DNA of 64,000 nucleotides from Rhododendron vialii (GCF_030253575.1 NC_080567.1:36113501-36177500); one strand, 5' to 3'. Numbered from the stretch's first letter, positions 32,510 through 53,965 are shown. A program made the numbers and translations. The notes: a model not told the origin generated them from the letters alone.

Positions 32510-34986
32510 AGTCTGCACTCCCTGTAAATGTAGGATTACATAACTTAATTCTTTATTTATTTAGGGAAAGGAGCCAATAATACAACCCAACTTGCTGAGA
32601 TTTTGGCCATAGAAGTTACCCTTTGCTTCCAAGCTGCCCCCATCCAACGTCGTTATTCACTAAACTTTTTTCTTCCATGTCGGGTAGAGACGTAGTTGAG
32701 CTGCTACACAAAGCAAAACACAGCAGATTCACCCGGCAATCTTTGTTTTTGTTGTATTTTTCGATTACCCTGAATTTTTTCGTTTCATTTAGAAGAAACA
32801 CAGTAGACAAGTTTTGGATAGCCATTGTCTAGATATTGTAAAGTTCCCATTTGTAAGCCACGGATGGTTTTTGCGTAAAGGATTTCCAATGGTACACTTG
32901 TTCATCTTATTGATTTTTCGCTTTTGCATCGTCTTTCTTATGCTGGAAAGAATTCTTTCCTATCCTATTCGAGACTTTCGTTGCAAGTAGAACTTCATCG
33001 TGTTGGGCAAACCATGTAGGAGTAGACCATAAGATGAAAATGTGGGAGGTATTCATTACTTCTTACTTTTATATGTTCTTAGCCAGTTCTATTTGGGCAC
33101 TCTATTTTGGCAGTGTCAAGAGGATTTGAACATCTTGCTGAATGCTTAGGTTTAAATATCCGAAGCCACTTGGTGGGGCTAAACCTAATCCTTACTGCCC
33201 AGAGCATGCTTGACGACTTCAGCTTTGGTCTCAATGTAGCTATAGTGGAGTCTGCTGTCTATCTGGTGCTGTGGATAATACTCTCAAAGGAGTAGCTTTT
33301 TTGTATGCCTGAAAGGGAAAGAGGTGGTCCTGAAATTACTCTCTTCTCTTTGCTGGATTAGCCAGAAAATCTCTTTCACCAATGTTAAAAGAAATCATTT
33401 TGTTGAGGTCAAGACAATTTTTAGCTATGCTAGGATAACTTAGGAAATGAAACTAAACTTCCATTCAACTATAGTCGAGAGAGATCTTATCGGCCGGCAA
33501 ACTGGAGATGGACTACCATTTTTCCCGACATTGTTCTCCGACCGTGTCCCCTGGGCGAAAGGGGCCAACTATCATCATATTAGGTGAGACAAACAAATCA
33601 TGAAGCATATTTGAACAAAGTTTAGACCCGTTGAAGGGAGCAACTGGCTTGACTTGACTTAACACCGGTTGGCCCGGTGGTCAAGACATGAAACTTAGAG
33701 ATATGCTCCCTCTTAATGTCTCAGTTTCGAAGCATCTCAGGTGATATCAACTCCTTTGGTGCCCCGTCTTTAACTGGGTTCCTTGCTAGTGGACGGTGGG
33801 ATTAGGTTCTCAGGATTAGTCGAGGTGTGCGTAAACTAGGCCGGACACCAAGCATAAAAAATAAGAACGAGCTCGACTCCATGACCAATCTGTACAATCG
33901 ATTTTAACGACTGTTTTCCCAATAATTCCTGCTTTAAGGTGCTATACATTTTTTTTTTCTTTCTCTAGGATTATCCCTGCACTTTCTCTAAAGAATCCAT
34001 TGTGATTAGCACTTTTCCAGTTGAAATCGTGTAGTGCTTTAGAGACGCAAAATGTCAAAAAGTTTTGATCCATTTTCATTAGATTCCAATACCTTTTCAA
34101 ACGTATACTTTTTCTATCTTGACACACTTTATGAACGGCTAGTAAAAATTGTATCACTCGTGTATCATTCTATCACCCCTGAATTTCTATGTATTTTCTT
34201 TTCAATATTTCCTTAAAGTATTAAATTAATATTCACCCTTTCCATGGGTAGAGTATTTTAATTTTCGTGACCGTGTTGGGAACTTTCTTTTTTTAACAGG
34301 TGCCTATAATTTTCCGCCCGTAGTGAAAAATATTTAAGTTTGACATTATTCGGTTGCGCTTAATTACTCGTGAGAATTTTTATCAAGATTATGATTGAAA
34401 AATGTTCCCCGTAGATTTCCCGAATCCGTCACTAGTTCTAATTTGTCTTCTAGCATAATAATATTTTTTTTAGAAGGGTAGAAGAGTAATTCTACACATC
34501 AACTGCTGAATCGAGACCCCGACCCCGATTCCGCACCCCAAGTACAAGCACGCAAACAAACCAAGCACAAACGAGAGATATCCGAAGAAAGACTCCGTAA
34601 TTGTATTATTCACAAAACAAATACAATTTACATGAAAAAACCTCCCGCTGCGCCACAACCCGGCTGCCACCACTCCTCTATCTCTTTTTCACTCTAGTGG
34701 CTCTCCGACAGTCTCTCTGGGCATCTCCAAGGAGCCCCGCTCCCCCGAAGGGGAGCCTCTCCGCTCACACTCTCTCTCTCTGCCTCTCACTGTCTCACTG
34801 TCTCACTCAGACACCACACAACTGCCGAAAGGCAGTACAAAATAAGGGAAACGGGACCAAGGGGTTTTATCCCCTACAACACACAAGCCGATCAAGAAAA
34901 AGAAAGTTTGGTCAAGAATCCTCTAACTATAAATAGCTAGTTCGTGTACACTGTCATTCCCAACTACCTCCTTCCACTTATAATCA
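32510..34986. other. Intergenic region between sulfotransferase and SCPL-A
   Basis: Contains the sulfotransferase 3' UTR, a SINE (33661-33862) and a GC-richer stretch at about 34.49-34.87 kb before the SCPL-A promoter. Short open frames (for example around 33.1-33.3 kb) show no domain I recognise. Confidence 0.5.
33661..33862 (+). mobile_element. tRNA-derived SINE
   Basis: Begins aacaccggttggcccggtggtcaag (box A-like) with a box B-like ggttccttgctag region and ends in aaaaaataag. A different subfamily from the Au-like pair. No target duplication was confirmed. Confidence 0.5.
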
Positions 34987-43538
<8,552 letters not shown>

Positions 43539-43691
43539 TAGTATGAGGGGGATGCCATACATTTCTGAATCTTCCTACTGCAACCATTATTCTTGAAGAA
43601 ATAAGATGGATTGCTTGCAATTGTTCAAGAAGTGAAAGTTTGAGATAACCGTATCAAAAGGCCTCCCTTTTGTAGCACAGATAAGCTTAAT

Positions 43692-44105
43692 TGTGTTTGG
43701 TTCATCTTTTTAAACTTTTATTTCAGGAAGTTTATTTTGAATGCAAACTTTTTGTAAAGTAAGGGGACCAAAAAGTAGTGGGTCCCTTGAAAAGCAAGGG
43801 GTCCTGTCTCTCTCTTCTCTCTCCTCCGAAATTGGTCAGACTTTCTCTCTCTCCTCCAAAATTGGTCAGACTCTCTCTTTCTCCTCCTAAATTGGTTCGT
43901 AGCTGTTTGCTTTAAAAAAGTGAGATTGGGAGTTCAGAACAGACTTTTAGAAACTTGGGGCAACCCGTGAGTAATAGGAGTGAGTTTTTTTTTTCCTTCG
44001 GATGAGAGAGTCAAGGAGACCCATTCAAGTCTCCCCTTATCTTTGAGATCTCGCATCCATTCATGTGTTTTTACATTTTAACTCCAAAATTGTCAACCAA
44101 ACACA
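43692..44105. mobile_element. TIR element with TGTGTTTGGTT ends
   Basis: Inverted termini TGTGTTTGGTT/AACCAAACACA about 414 bp apart. Inside, a unit of roughly 30 bp (ctctcctccgaaattggtcagact) is repeated three times at about 43.82-43.91 kb. No clear target duplication, so the superfamily is unassigned. Confidence 0.5.
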
Positions 44106-44149
44106 GTGCGGAAATGTTTCAATTCGATGAGCTATTTGCTACCCCAAAC

Positions 44150-44692
44150 TAGGGCTGCAAACGAATTTCAGCTACTCGCGCTCGAGTGGTTTGTGGCTCA
44201 GCTCGATTCGTTAAAGTTCAACTTGGCTCAACTCGTTTTGTAATTGAGCTTGTTTACTAAACGAACCAAGCTCAAAAACTCAAAAGCTTGACTGAACTCT
44301 ATTAGTAGTAATTGAGCTCGAGCTCGAGTTTTGGACTCGTTTATTAAACGAACCGAGTTCAAAACTCAAAAGCTCGGCTGGACTCTAATAGTAGTAATTG
44401 AGCTCGAGCTCGAGTTTTGAGCTCGTTTATTAAACGAACCGAGTTCAAAACTCAAAAGCTCGACTTGATTCTGTTAGTAGTAATTGAGCTCGAGCTCAAG
44501 TTTTGGGCTCGTTAACTAAACAAATAGAGCCCAACACTCAAAAGCTTGGCTCGGCTCGTTAAAGAAACTTGTTAAGTAAATAAGCCATACTCGCCTCATT
44601 AAGGGCTCGAGCTCAAACTCGTTGTTGTTCTAGCCTTATTTAATAAACGAGCCAAACTAAACACTTCAAAATTAGGCTTGTTTGCACCCCTA
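44150..44692. mobile_element. hAT-type non-autonomous element with internal 86-bp repeats
   Basis: A 543-bp element with a perfect 8-bp target duplication ccccaaac (44142-44149, 44693-44700) and ends TAGGGCTGCAAAC and, reversed, TAGGGGTGCAAAC. The interior holds about four tandem copies of an 86-bp unit (positions 44255, 44341, 44427, 44512) built on gagctcgagctcgag and aaacgaaccgagttc. No coding capacity. It lies upstream of the DUF1645 gene. Confidence 0.9.
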
Positions 44693-45281
44693 CCCCAAAC
44701 AAAACTTCCTCGATGTTGGAGAAAAACAGTAACATCACAATCAAATGAAACAGCAGTACTGATAATAGCCAATGCCATCATTCACCAACCATTTTAAAAT
44801 TCAAATACAAACGAGGTTGGGAATTTACGTGAGCAACCGGTAAGAGGGGGATCACCTTTAATCTGGGCACCCTCATCTGGCGACATCCATCAATTAGCAT
44901 TTGGATTCTCACCTAAAAAAAACTGACCACATTCTACACTTCCAAATTCAAACACTAGTTTCACTACAAATAGGACTACGCTGGATTCTACATTGCCAGT
45001 TTTCAAAAGACCGGCGGGTTTTTTCGGCCATCCGATATCATTACATTTAGACATACGGGTGTTATTGAACATTCACATTCGTATCACCTGTTTCCAAACC
45101 GATACTTGCCCGTTATACCGCCGATACTGTACGGCCGTTTTTAGTGCTCTTTGTTCGTGTTACGTATCGTTTGATACTCCTGTTACCTTACATCGCTACT
45201 GTTAGTACGAGGTGCGGTTTCGCTGTTTGAAACCTTGTTAAGCAAATCGTACACGTACGACAGGCAACCACTTGCGGAGAT

Positions 45282-46298
45282 ATGGAAGTGATAATGATAC
45301 CGTCACCGTCTGTCAATTCGGACTTCCACAGCGCATCCGCCCCCACCAGCCCCACCCGCACCTTCAACACCTCTCCCGACGGAAGCGGCGTCACCACCTC
45401 CGCCAGCTCTCCGTCAACAATTCCCTCCCGTTGGGAATTGAAGCCCGCACTTCCAAAACCACAAGATAATAAATCCAGCAACCACGAAGATGGCGACAGC
45501 TTCGAATTCCATTTCAGCGGACAGTTACAGAGGACCGCCGACGAGCTCTTCGACGGCGGCAAAATCAAGCCTTTGAAGCCGCCGCCGCCAAATGGACTTA
45601 CCAATTCAGTGGAATCGCCGTCTGACACAAAGAATCAGATAGAAGTTCTGTCTCCACGGAATAAGAAGTGCGATTCCGGACAATTGGCGGCCCCAATCGA
45701 ACAGAGTCATTGTACTTCTTATTCCGCGGAGACAGAACTGTACGACCTCTCTTTTCACGGAATACAGAATCCGATGTCTCAAGAGAATCGAAATGAACGG
45801 ACAGAAAAACGAGAAAGAGGAAGAGAGAGGACGTACAATTCGTCGGTGTCGAGTCGGAAACAGAGAGGAACCAGATCTCTGTCTCCGTTCAAATTCAGCG
45901 AAAGCTGCAGAAAATTCTCGAATCCATTGCCACCGAGTACAGCGAAAGACTCCTCGTCTAAGAAATGGAAGCTGAGAGATTTGTGGCTGAAGAAGAGTAA
46001 CGAGGAGGAAGTACTGAAGAAGTACTCGGTAATGAAGAAGAGTGGTGGTGGTGAGGACGTGAAGGAGTCGAGTTTTGGGTTGACGGAGAGCAGTGGTGGT
46101 GGTGGAGGTAGGGTGAGGAGGAGAGGAGCGGTGTCGGCTCACGAGTGGCATTACGCGGCGAAGAAGGCGGCGGCGGAGGAGATGAGGAGGAAGACTGTTT
46201 TGCCTTACAAGCATGGGTTGCTGGGTTGCATGGGGTTCAACTTCAATCCGGCCGTTCATGAGATCTCCAGAGGCATTGGTTCTCTGACACGTGGATAA
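45282..46298 (+). CDS. DUF1645 family protein
   Basis: Single-exon gene, 338 residues starting MEVIMIPSPS. Serine- and proline-rich, largely disordered, with the conserved plant blocks FEFHFSG, ADELFDGGKIKPLKPP, SLSPFKFSES, a basic SSKKWKLRDLWL and the C-terminal RRKTVLPYKHGLLGCMGFN. These match DUF1645. The molecular function of the family is poorly known; some members are reported as stress-related or nuclear. A second in-frame Met at residue 5 could also serve as start. The antisense frame over the same region is a shadow. Confidence 0.88.
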   Translation: MEVIMIPSPSVNSDFHSASAPTSPTRTFNTSPDGSGVTTSASSPSTIPSRWELKPALPKPQDNKSSNHEDGDSFEFHFSGQLQRTADELFDGGKIKPLKPPPPNGLTNSVESPSDTKNQIEVLSPRNKKCDSGQLAAPIEQSHCTSYSAETELYDLSFHGIQNPMSQENRNERTEKRERGRERTYNSSVSSRKQRGTRSLSPFKFSESCRKFSNPLPPSTAKDSSSKKWKLRDLWLKKSNEEEVLKKYSVMKKSGGGEDVKESSFGLTESSGGGGGRVRRRGAVSAHEWHYAAKKAAAEEMRRKTVLPYKHGLLGCMGFNFNPAVHEISRGIGSLTRG

Positions 46299-48060
46299 CG
46301 CGAATTTTTTGTTTAATTTTTCTTTTGCAAAAGATTAAACTGTGCCTAATTTCTTGACGCATCCCAGGCTCTAGCATGCGGTCTTAGAGAGGGCGTTCTG
46401 TCCACGAGAGACGTTGCAGGTTTGAGTTGATAGAACATCGATACGTTGTTGTAATCAATTAACCGCCAATGTGATAATGTATCATTGTCGCCAAAATGGG
46501 GGAAAAAACTTGATTATGTATTGCTCCTTTTTTGGCACAGGACATTAAAAGGAGATTATATTAATACACTTCCTTTCATATTCACCTTTGTAATTGGGTT
46601 GTTATTGATGTCTTATTATTTGGTAATAAAGATGTTTATTTTTCTTCATTTTCTAGTTAAAATGTTTTCTAAAGTAAATCCAAATCAGGTGTCATAATAA
46701 CAAGAGAGAGAGAACTATTTTTCACAAACTATTTCAATCATGAACTAGTCTTGACTATATTGTTATCTTCCTTGTTTTTAAAAAAAAAAATTAACTGTTC
46801 CATACCGTCTCAATTAAAACTCATTTAAATTCAGCTTGCTTAATAAAAACAAAATACTTTGAACATATTTCGTAATTATAAAAATTTTAAACTAACTTTT
46901 AAATATTTACCTTACCAAAAGGCCATGTTCTGTTCCTTTGAAGAAGAAAAAAAAAATATATGTGTTCTGTCAGTTATACGAGAAGAATCTTTCAAACGTG
47001 AAATTATGACAAAAGCTTTATAAAGGGTATTACTCCCTCCATCCATTTTTTGTTTGTCCATTTTTGCCTTTCGCATGTTATGTTTTAAATTATTCATATC
47101 TTTTAATTTACAATGAGTTCCAGGATTTTAAAATTTTCATATAACAAAACTAATAATCGAAATCTAGTAAATAAGATTCATATTACATATTTTTAAAAAT
47201 TCATAATGAAAGATATGTACAGAAATTTGAAGGAGTGCGAAATAATGAAAGTGAACAAACAAACACAGACCGAGATAATACTAAAGACAAAAATATTCAC
47301 AAAGAACATCTCCACCAGGCTCTCTATTAGAACCTTGTTAGGCAAAATGTTCAGTCAAACACACCTTCTACAAGTTCATCAGGCTCTTTAAAAGATCAAA
47401 TAAGTATAGTTTGCACTTTGCATTTTGCTCTAATGGCCGGCTACATGAGATCCAATTAATAGGAAAAATTATTTAACACATGAGAAAACATCACATCATT
47501 CGCCATCTCTGCTTTTACACTGTGGCCAGGGAAAAGGACAAGTGAGTAGTCAAAATGCCCATTGTAGCGTTGGAGAAGCTAAATGCAATTTTTCAAATTG
47601 TCACAATTTACTTATCTCTAGCCGAGACCAACTAATCGGTTTTGCTAACCTCCGCTCAGTGGACGGTGATTTTAAATAAGTTTGAATACCAACACATATC
47701 TCACGGATATTAATATACTTTCACAACTATCAATACATTTTTTTCGATTATTAATGCATTTTTTACATATTATTTCAGCCCTTAAGGCGGATGTTAGTAT
47801 TTTCCTTTGAGAAAATCCAAACAGAGCCTAATAGTAATCCCCCAACACTGACGTGAGTGAGTGGCGTTTTTTTGTTTTTTAGCTGTTTTGTTTCTGAAAA
47901 AAGTCAGATATGATGCTGGGCTGGGACAATGAGTATATCTGTTCTGTCTGATTGATTGGGATACCCACGTGGTGGACGGCTATAGATTTTGCTACCGTCC
48001 GCACGTGGATTGGGCTCGTTTGTTTCCTGGGCAAAATCATGGCAACCTTGATTTTTTTTT
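46299..48060. other. AT-rich intergenic region
   Basis: Contains the DUF1645 3' UTR, a degenerate Stowaway-like segment starting tactccctccatcc at about 47032, and a possible MITE at about 47302-47580 with ends aacatctccaccaggc and, reversed, cttctccaacgc. No gene is recognised. Confidence 0.45.
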
Positions 48061-49361
48061 GGTGAAATTACACAAACACCCCCTCATCTATTTAGTTTAG
48101 ACACGGACACTCCCTAATCTTTAAAAATGCCCATACACTCCCCCCCCATCTTCTACCGTTACCCAAGGAGCACCCTTCCGTTTGAGTACCATTCGTTGCA
48201 AGGCACATGTCAATATTTTTGCCAAATTTTAGACAAAAATGCACTTTAATAGCAATATATACCCAATTGCCTTTCATACCTCATTCCTCATTCTCACTTT
48301 ATATCAGAGATTCCCTCTCTCACTCTCTCTCAGTTAGAGCTACAACTCCAACCAAACCAAAACTGAGTTGATTCCTATTGCCGTTGTGGAGAAAAATCCC
48401 CCTTGAGAACTTCAAATACAAAATGGATGACAAGCAAATGAAAAACAACAAAAACCCCAATTTTTAAAGGTTATCGACACCATTGTACAACACCTTTCAA
48501 AAAACCCTACTATTCCCAAACAAAAACCCTAATGTATTCATATATCATATAATATGAACATATACATCTACATTTGTGCCATTTAATAAGAAAATCTAGG
48601 ATTTTTTTTTTATATATAAAATATACCTTCCAAAGTAGAGTTTGCCACGATCTAGGGTTGGCCACAATCTACAGCTTTTCTACATTGGATTTGTAGCCCA
48701 ATGGTATTTTTTGGTTCTTTCCTCGTGGGAGGTTAAGATTCGAGCTTTATCAGGAGCATTTGTTGTTCAGAGCATTTGTATTTCATTTCGATTCATATTA
48801 AAACATACCTTCCAAAATATAGTTTGCCACGATCTAAAGTTGGCCACAATCTACAGCTTTTCTACAATGTACATGATTCGATGTCCTTCGAAACTTAGGT
48901 TTTCTTCACGATCTAGGGTTAGTCATGATCTACAATACAAGTTGAAGAGGAAGAGGAAGAGGAAGAGAGACAGAGGCGCCATGATCGAGTAGGGTGGAGA
49001 GAAATTTCTGATCGAGCAAAGTGTTGCGTGTGCTTGTTGCTCCATTTCATAACAAAGGATATATTTGACATTTCGTTCATTCTGTTAACGGCGTTGAGGT
49101 TTTTTTTCCCTTTGCAATAGATAAAGAGGTGTGTATGGACGTTTTTCAAGGTTATGAGGTGTCTGTGTCCAAACCAGATAGATGAGGAGGTGTTCATGTA
49201 ATTTCACCAAGGATATATTTGACATTTCGTTCATTTTGTTAACAGCATTGAGGTTTTTTTTCCTTTTCAGTAGATGAGGGGGTGTGTATGGACGTTTTTA
49301 ATAGTTAGGGAGCGTCCATGTCCAAACCAGATAAATGAGGGGGTGTCCGTATAATTTCACC
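48061..49361. mobile_element. Long-TIR DNA element with duplicated right end
   Basis: A 1.3-kb element with inverted ends over about 85 bp: GGTGAAATTACACAAACACC at the left and, reversed, GGTGAAATTATACGGACACC at the right, both continuing through ccctcatctatttagtttagacacgg-type sequence. The last 153 bp occur twice in tandem (49056-49208 and 49209-49361), so there are two consecutive right termini. The interior repeats cacgatctagggttggccac. No transposase is seen. The target site is T-rich and ambiguous; Mutator-like is a guess. Confidence 0.75.
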
Positions 49362-49976
49362 TTTTATTTTTATTTTTAAATTTTCCCTTCCTTTCGATTT
49401 ATTTCCACAGATTCTTTCCCCCCACAATTCGGGTTACAAAATTTCCAGTGGGTAACAAAATTGAGAAAGTTAGTTCATGAACACTTTCCATGAAAGTGTC
49501 CACGAAAACTTATCAGACGGTTCAAATTCATCAAAATCTAGATCGTCCAATAGATGAATCTGGACCGTCCGATATGTTTTCATTCATGGAAAGTGTTCGA
49601 CCCTGTCACACCTCAACAAAATTTTCTTACCCCACTGTGTGTGCGCAGCTTCTTCGGAGTTCCCTGTTAATTTCCTTCTTTTCCTTTCTTCTTCTAGCCC
49701 TTGTCCCCACCATAAGTACTCTGTACTCTATGAGTACTCTAAATGTAAGGATCATACGACAAGAAATAGTATACATTTTTTACAATAAGAGTTGCAATGC
49801 CATTGAACATGACAGCAATGCCCAGAAAGAACATCATTTTCCAGCAATTTTCAGACACACACCCTAATGAATTGCAATTTAACATGAGAGCAAATGGAGA
49901 AGAAAACACGCTTTTAACCCACGTTAAAACAACACATACCTCTTAATACAAGAAGTGTTTGTTTTGTCGATTCAGA

Positions 49977-52900
49977 TCACTGCCTATAGAGGCCGAGCAA
50001 CGGCTTTTCTCGCTCTTCAACTCTCTTCCTTGCAGCCTCCCTTGCTTTGATTGCAGCTTTTTCCTCTTCTGATAATATCTTCGGTTTCCCATCTTGCCTC
50101 TTTCTCTTGTTTAATGTGAGAGACGAAGGAGCACCTTTAACAGTTCTCGTGGGATTCAGAGGTGCCGAAACAACCAGCCCAGTTGCAGCTGCCACGTTCT
50201 GAGACTGTGTTCCGCCTTTGTTTTCCGAAACTGATCTACTCTCTGAACCAACCGACGGTTTTTTGAAAATGGGCTTCTTAGGGGCAGCATTTGAAGAAGT
50301 TTGAGCTGCAGCAAATGCCTCTTCCCGTGTCACCCACCTGCCTGTTCCATTCCGTGCAAGTAGTGATTATCTTATGAAGACATAACTAAAAGCAAATTCA
50401 AGATTTGATTTATCGAAATGATTCTGGAACGAATGGGATGATCATTCTTTAGCCCACAAATGGAATGGCCATTCACCTGAATTGGTGAATTGGTGACTGT
50501 ATTGCAAATGTGCATTCTGTCATCTTTTTCAGTGTGAACGATGGTCGGAATGAGCATTCTAAGAGAATGACCATTCCATTTAAGTGTTTATTCCAGTTAA
50601 CAAATATTGCTAAGTATATAGTTCATCACCTAAAGCATCTGTATAGTAGAAGCCAGAGTTCGGATCATAGAAGCAACCATTAGTTTTATGACAGTAATAG
50701 CCTGAAGAGCTGTCATACTCCCAATCTGCAATGATTTAGAGCAACATCAGATAAAGAGAACTATACACCTACCAGATACAATTAACTAATTTGCCACTGA
50801 TGATATTTAAGCTGTTTAAGTGATCAATTCTTTGCATTCAAAGTAAATTAGTTCTAAACCGGCAATTGAATAGGGACAAAGGCAATGAACATGTGTTAGC
50901 AAATAAACTCTATCCAGACATGACAAGATACTACTTGCTAGTGTTTCTGTTTGCAAAAAGATTCATCGTTTTCAAATTCTAGAAACAAAAACCATTTAAA
51001 GCGCCCTATGTTGTTGTAAATAACAGATACAGGTGATGGGAGTATCAAGCTCGCCTTGATTGAAATAGCTTCGAGCTCGAGAACATACCCACCCCACCAG
51101 CCCAACAATCTTTGTTTCTTTTTCAATAGAAAGACAAAAATTCAAGTTGAACAACAAAATTAGATTAAGCAGTAATCCCTGCTACTTATGAACCACACCA
51201 TCCTAAACTTAGTAATGTAAGTTAAGGACCATACTCCAAAATCCCCTGTACACCCAGCATGTTCTTCTTCAGGTATTCATTGTCCAGGGCAAATTTTTAC
51301 AGATGTGGCCATGATAACTGCAAGATGCTTCTCAACATCCATGAGTCTAATCAAGCTAATCCCAGGATTGCTCAAGCTTGGTATTATGAGGTAACCAAAG
51401 CCAAAATTCTTTAGTGGAGCATAGCGGTCATTTGCTCAAGAAGAAGTGTCAAACAGTGAAAGTGTATTGCAATGTCTTAAGTGCAAAAGGGCTTTTTTTG
51501 GCTTTATGTGAACCCCCAGCCCAGTGGGTGTTTGTTAGCATGGTCCTTAATTAAAAAGGTGAAAGCACTATGCCTACCTAATAGAGATTCAGGATGCTGC
51601 CGCAAGATAACTCCAACATCCAACGTCCCAGCTGGACCTCGTTTGGTGAAATTCATCTTTAAAAGAAAATCTCAAATATAAGTCCTTAATGCTTTGAGCA
51701 TTAGGTGTGATTAAAGAGGGTCTAAGTTGCCACGAGTTAGTACTAAAACTAAACTTTTTACCTTCTTCAGCATTCACAGTCCCTTGATCATCCTCTTGAG
51801 CAACAAATGCATTGGCATTAGAAACTCTGGCGTCTTTGAAAGCTGATATATCCTTCTCATAGCTACGCTTGGCTTTCTGGTGGACAATTAAATGAGAGGA
51901 GGAAAATATCATATATAAGAACATATCAGTCAAAACTAATGCATCACTCTACATGATAAACATTTAAGAACAATACAGATTAAACATCACGAGCACTGCA
52001 TCGAAAATATATAGGCAACGGACAGCATATTTCATTCTGAATTCCATATCAGTGCACGTGTGATGGTCATGGTATAGTGTGTGGCAATGAAGTGGGGGAA
52101 AGTTAACATATCCATTTTGCATTCAATTTACACAGTTTCCAGCAACCTCTGATGTTTACCGGAGATGTCATGATTAGCATAATGCAAATTCTTTCAGAAA
52201 GAACAGAGATGCAAAGAGTTTTCATTGATAAATTTTATCTTCCGATTCAAGCCTTCAAAAAGGATATATTCAGGAAGGTATAAAATAAGGAGCCCCAATG
52301 AATAAAGATAATGAGTCAATTTGTTCTGCCATGCTCGCCAAACCAGGTTGCATTTTATGACAGACTTGGGTAAGAAAAAAAAACTCATGGAGAAGCATTT
52401 CTTGCTATTGGTAAAGGAAAATTGTTCTCAAAACTTACAGTTTCAATTTGTTCGAGGGCACGAGCAGCTTCCTTTTGTTCCTTCTCTTTGGCAGCCTTCT
52501 CTTGTCTCATAGTAACAAGCCTCTTGGCAACACTATCCTTGTGACGTTGACCAAGTTCATGGTTTCTGATGCTAGTAGGATTGTTTGATATGAAAATTTT
52601 GCAGAAGTCACACCATTTGTTACCCTGACTCACCCAGTACTGGCAAGGGAGTGGTGAAAACGACATACAGTCAGAAACACAATTTAACATCATATTAACT
52701 GGAGTTTACCTTACTAGCAGTAGTTTGGAAAAAGTTATTCCGATAAAAGTTAAAGCTAACATATAGGAAATGAGAGAGATCAAAAACTAATTTACAACAA
52801 CAAATAGCAACCATTTCAAGAACTCAAAAATTCCAACTACAATTGGTCAGTTAGATACATCACATACGACGAGAGCACGGTAAAGTTCAGATATTTATAT

Positions 52901-53965
52901 CAACCGGAGGTCCGGAAGGGATCAACCATGCTAACTTGACAAACAAGTTCTTAAAACAGCACTATGAATTCATTTTAGTCCTTGCATTCTTTTTAGAAAT
53001 TCATACTATATTGACAACAATGTATTTTTAGAAATTACTATATTGCCAACAATGTACCTAACAAATATAATACATGTAGCTATTTCCACCAATTTACCTA
53101 GGTCGAATAGGTTTGGGCTTTAACTTTACTTCAAAATAAATGGCTGGTTTGTTGCATACATTTTGATACGCATAAAAAGAAAAAGATTCCTCTAGGAGTA
53201 GCCATTTTTTCATGCAATTTGCAGTCTATATGCTTATTGCTTGTATATATATTACAAAAAACCGATCCTTGACGAACATGATTTAGATTTGAAAATCCAT
53301 TCTGCCATCAAATCCAAGCATACTAAGTTCTCTAGCACCGTAATCAACTTCTGTTAAAGCATCCAACTCCAAACCAATTGGCAAAGAGTGGAGAGGCTGC
53401 CCAAGCTCATATACTAGTTTTGGAGGAGATATTTAACTGATGTGAGACAAATCCCAATACTCCCCCGCACGTGCGACCCCTGACTCGCACGTGAAGAGGT
53501 CAACAAAAGATTCGGAACACACGAATCACAATGAAATAAAGTGCAACTATGGCACAAACAAAGGGGAAAAGCCTCCAAAACTCTAGCTCTGATACCATGT
53601 TAAAGCATCCAACTCTAAACCAATTGGCAAAGAGTGGAGAGGCTGCCCAAGCTCATATACTAGTTTTGGAGGAGATATTTAACTGATGTCGGACAAATCC
53701 CAATAACTTCCATTGAACTCTCATTCGAGGACCATTGTTTACTTGAGACTTCACGTTTTTTCTGTTCTACAGGAATGCAAAGGAAGTTCAAAGTTCTCCA
53801 AAAAAATTACACGGTTGGTTCATGTGTCACGGCCATAGAAAATTCGACAAAAAAAATAAAAAATAGAAGCCTAAATCCGAAGCAATTGGACAGCAAACGC
53901 AAAGATGTACACAAACAGATTCAGAGAGGGAGGGGGGAGGAGAGAGAAGGAATTACCTCAGTCAT
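49977..53965 (-). CDS. ZOP1: ZOP1, U1-type zinc finger and OCRE domain protein
   Basis: Five exons on the minus strand: 53965-53957, 52639-52439, 51876-51762, 50725-50630, 50341-49977; 261 residues. It opens MTEYWVSQGNKWCDFC. The U1-type zinc finger uses Cys13, Cys16, His30 and His36. A basic coiled region follows (KAAKEKEQKEAARALEQ). The OCRE-like aromatic repeat is at about 109-143 (WEYDSSSGYY, GCFYDPNSGFYYTDALGRWVT). The C-terminal NKRKRQDGKPK and REAARKRVEEREKPLLGLY blocks are hallmark ZOP1 sequence. ZOP1 is known as a pre-mRNA splicing factor that also promotes RNA-directed DNA methylation, and it acts in the nucleus. Exon 1 encodes only MTE. Intron 1 (1.3 kb) hosts a TRIM element. Confidence 0.92.
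53352..53705 (-). mobile_element. TRIM (miniature LTR retrotransposon) in ZOP1 intron 1
   Basis: A 354-bp fossil with two 108-bp terminal repeats (53352-53459 and 53598-53705) and a 5-bp target duplication acttc (53347-53351, 53706-53710). Read on the minus strand, the primer-binding site TGGTATCAGAGC, complementary to initiator methionine tRNA, directly follows the first repeat, and the purine tract CGGGGGAG directly precedes the second. There is no coding capacity, as usual for TRIMs. The structure looks whole and the two repeats are about 97% identical, suggesting an age of roughly one to a few million years. Same strand as ZOP1. Confidence 0.93.

Noticed and set aside
33107-33295. 62-residue frame between the sulfotransferase and SCPL-A genes
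   Set aside because: Short, with no recognised domain, splice context or conservation evidence.
45606-46259. 217-residue antisense frame over the DUF1645 gene
   Set aside because: Composition shadow of the plus-strand gene, which has conserved family blocks.
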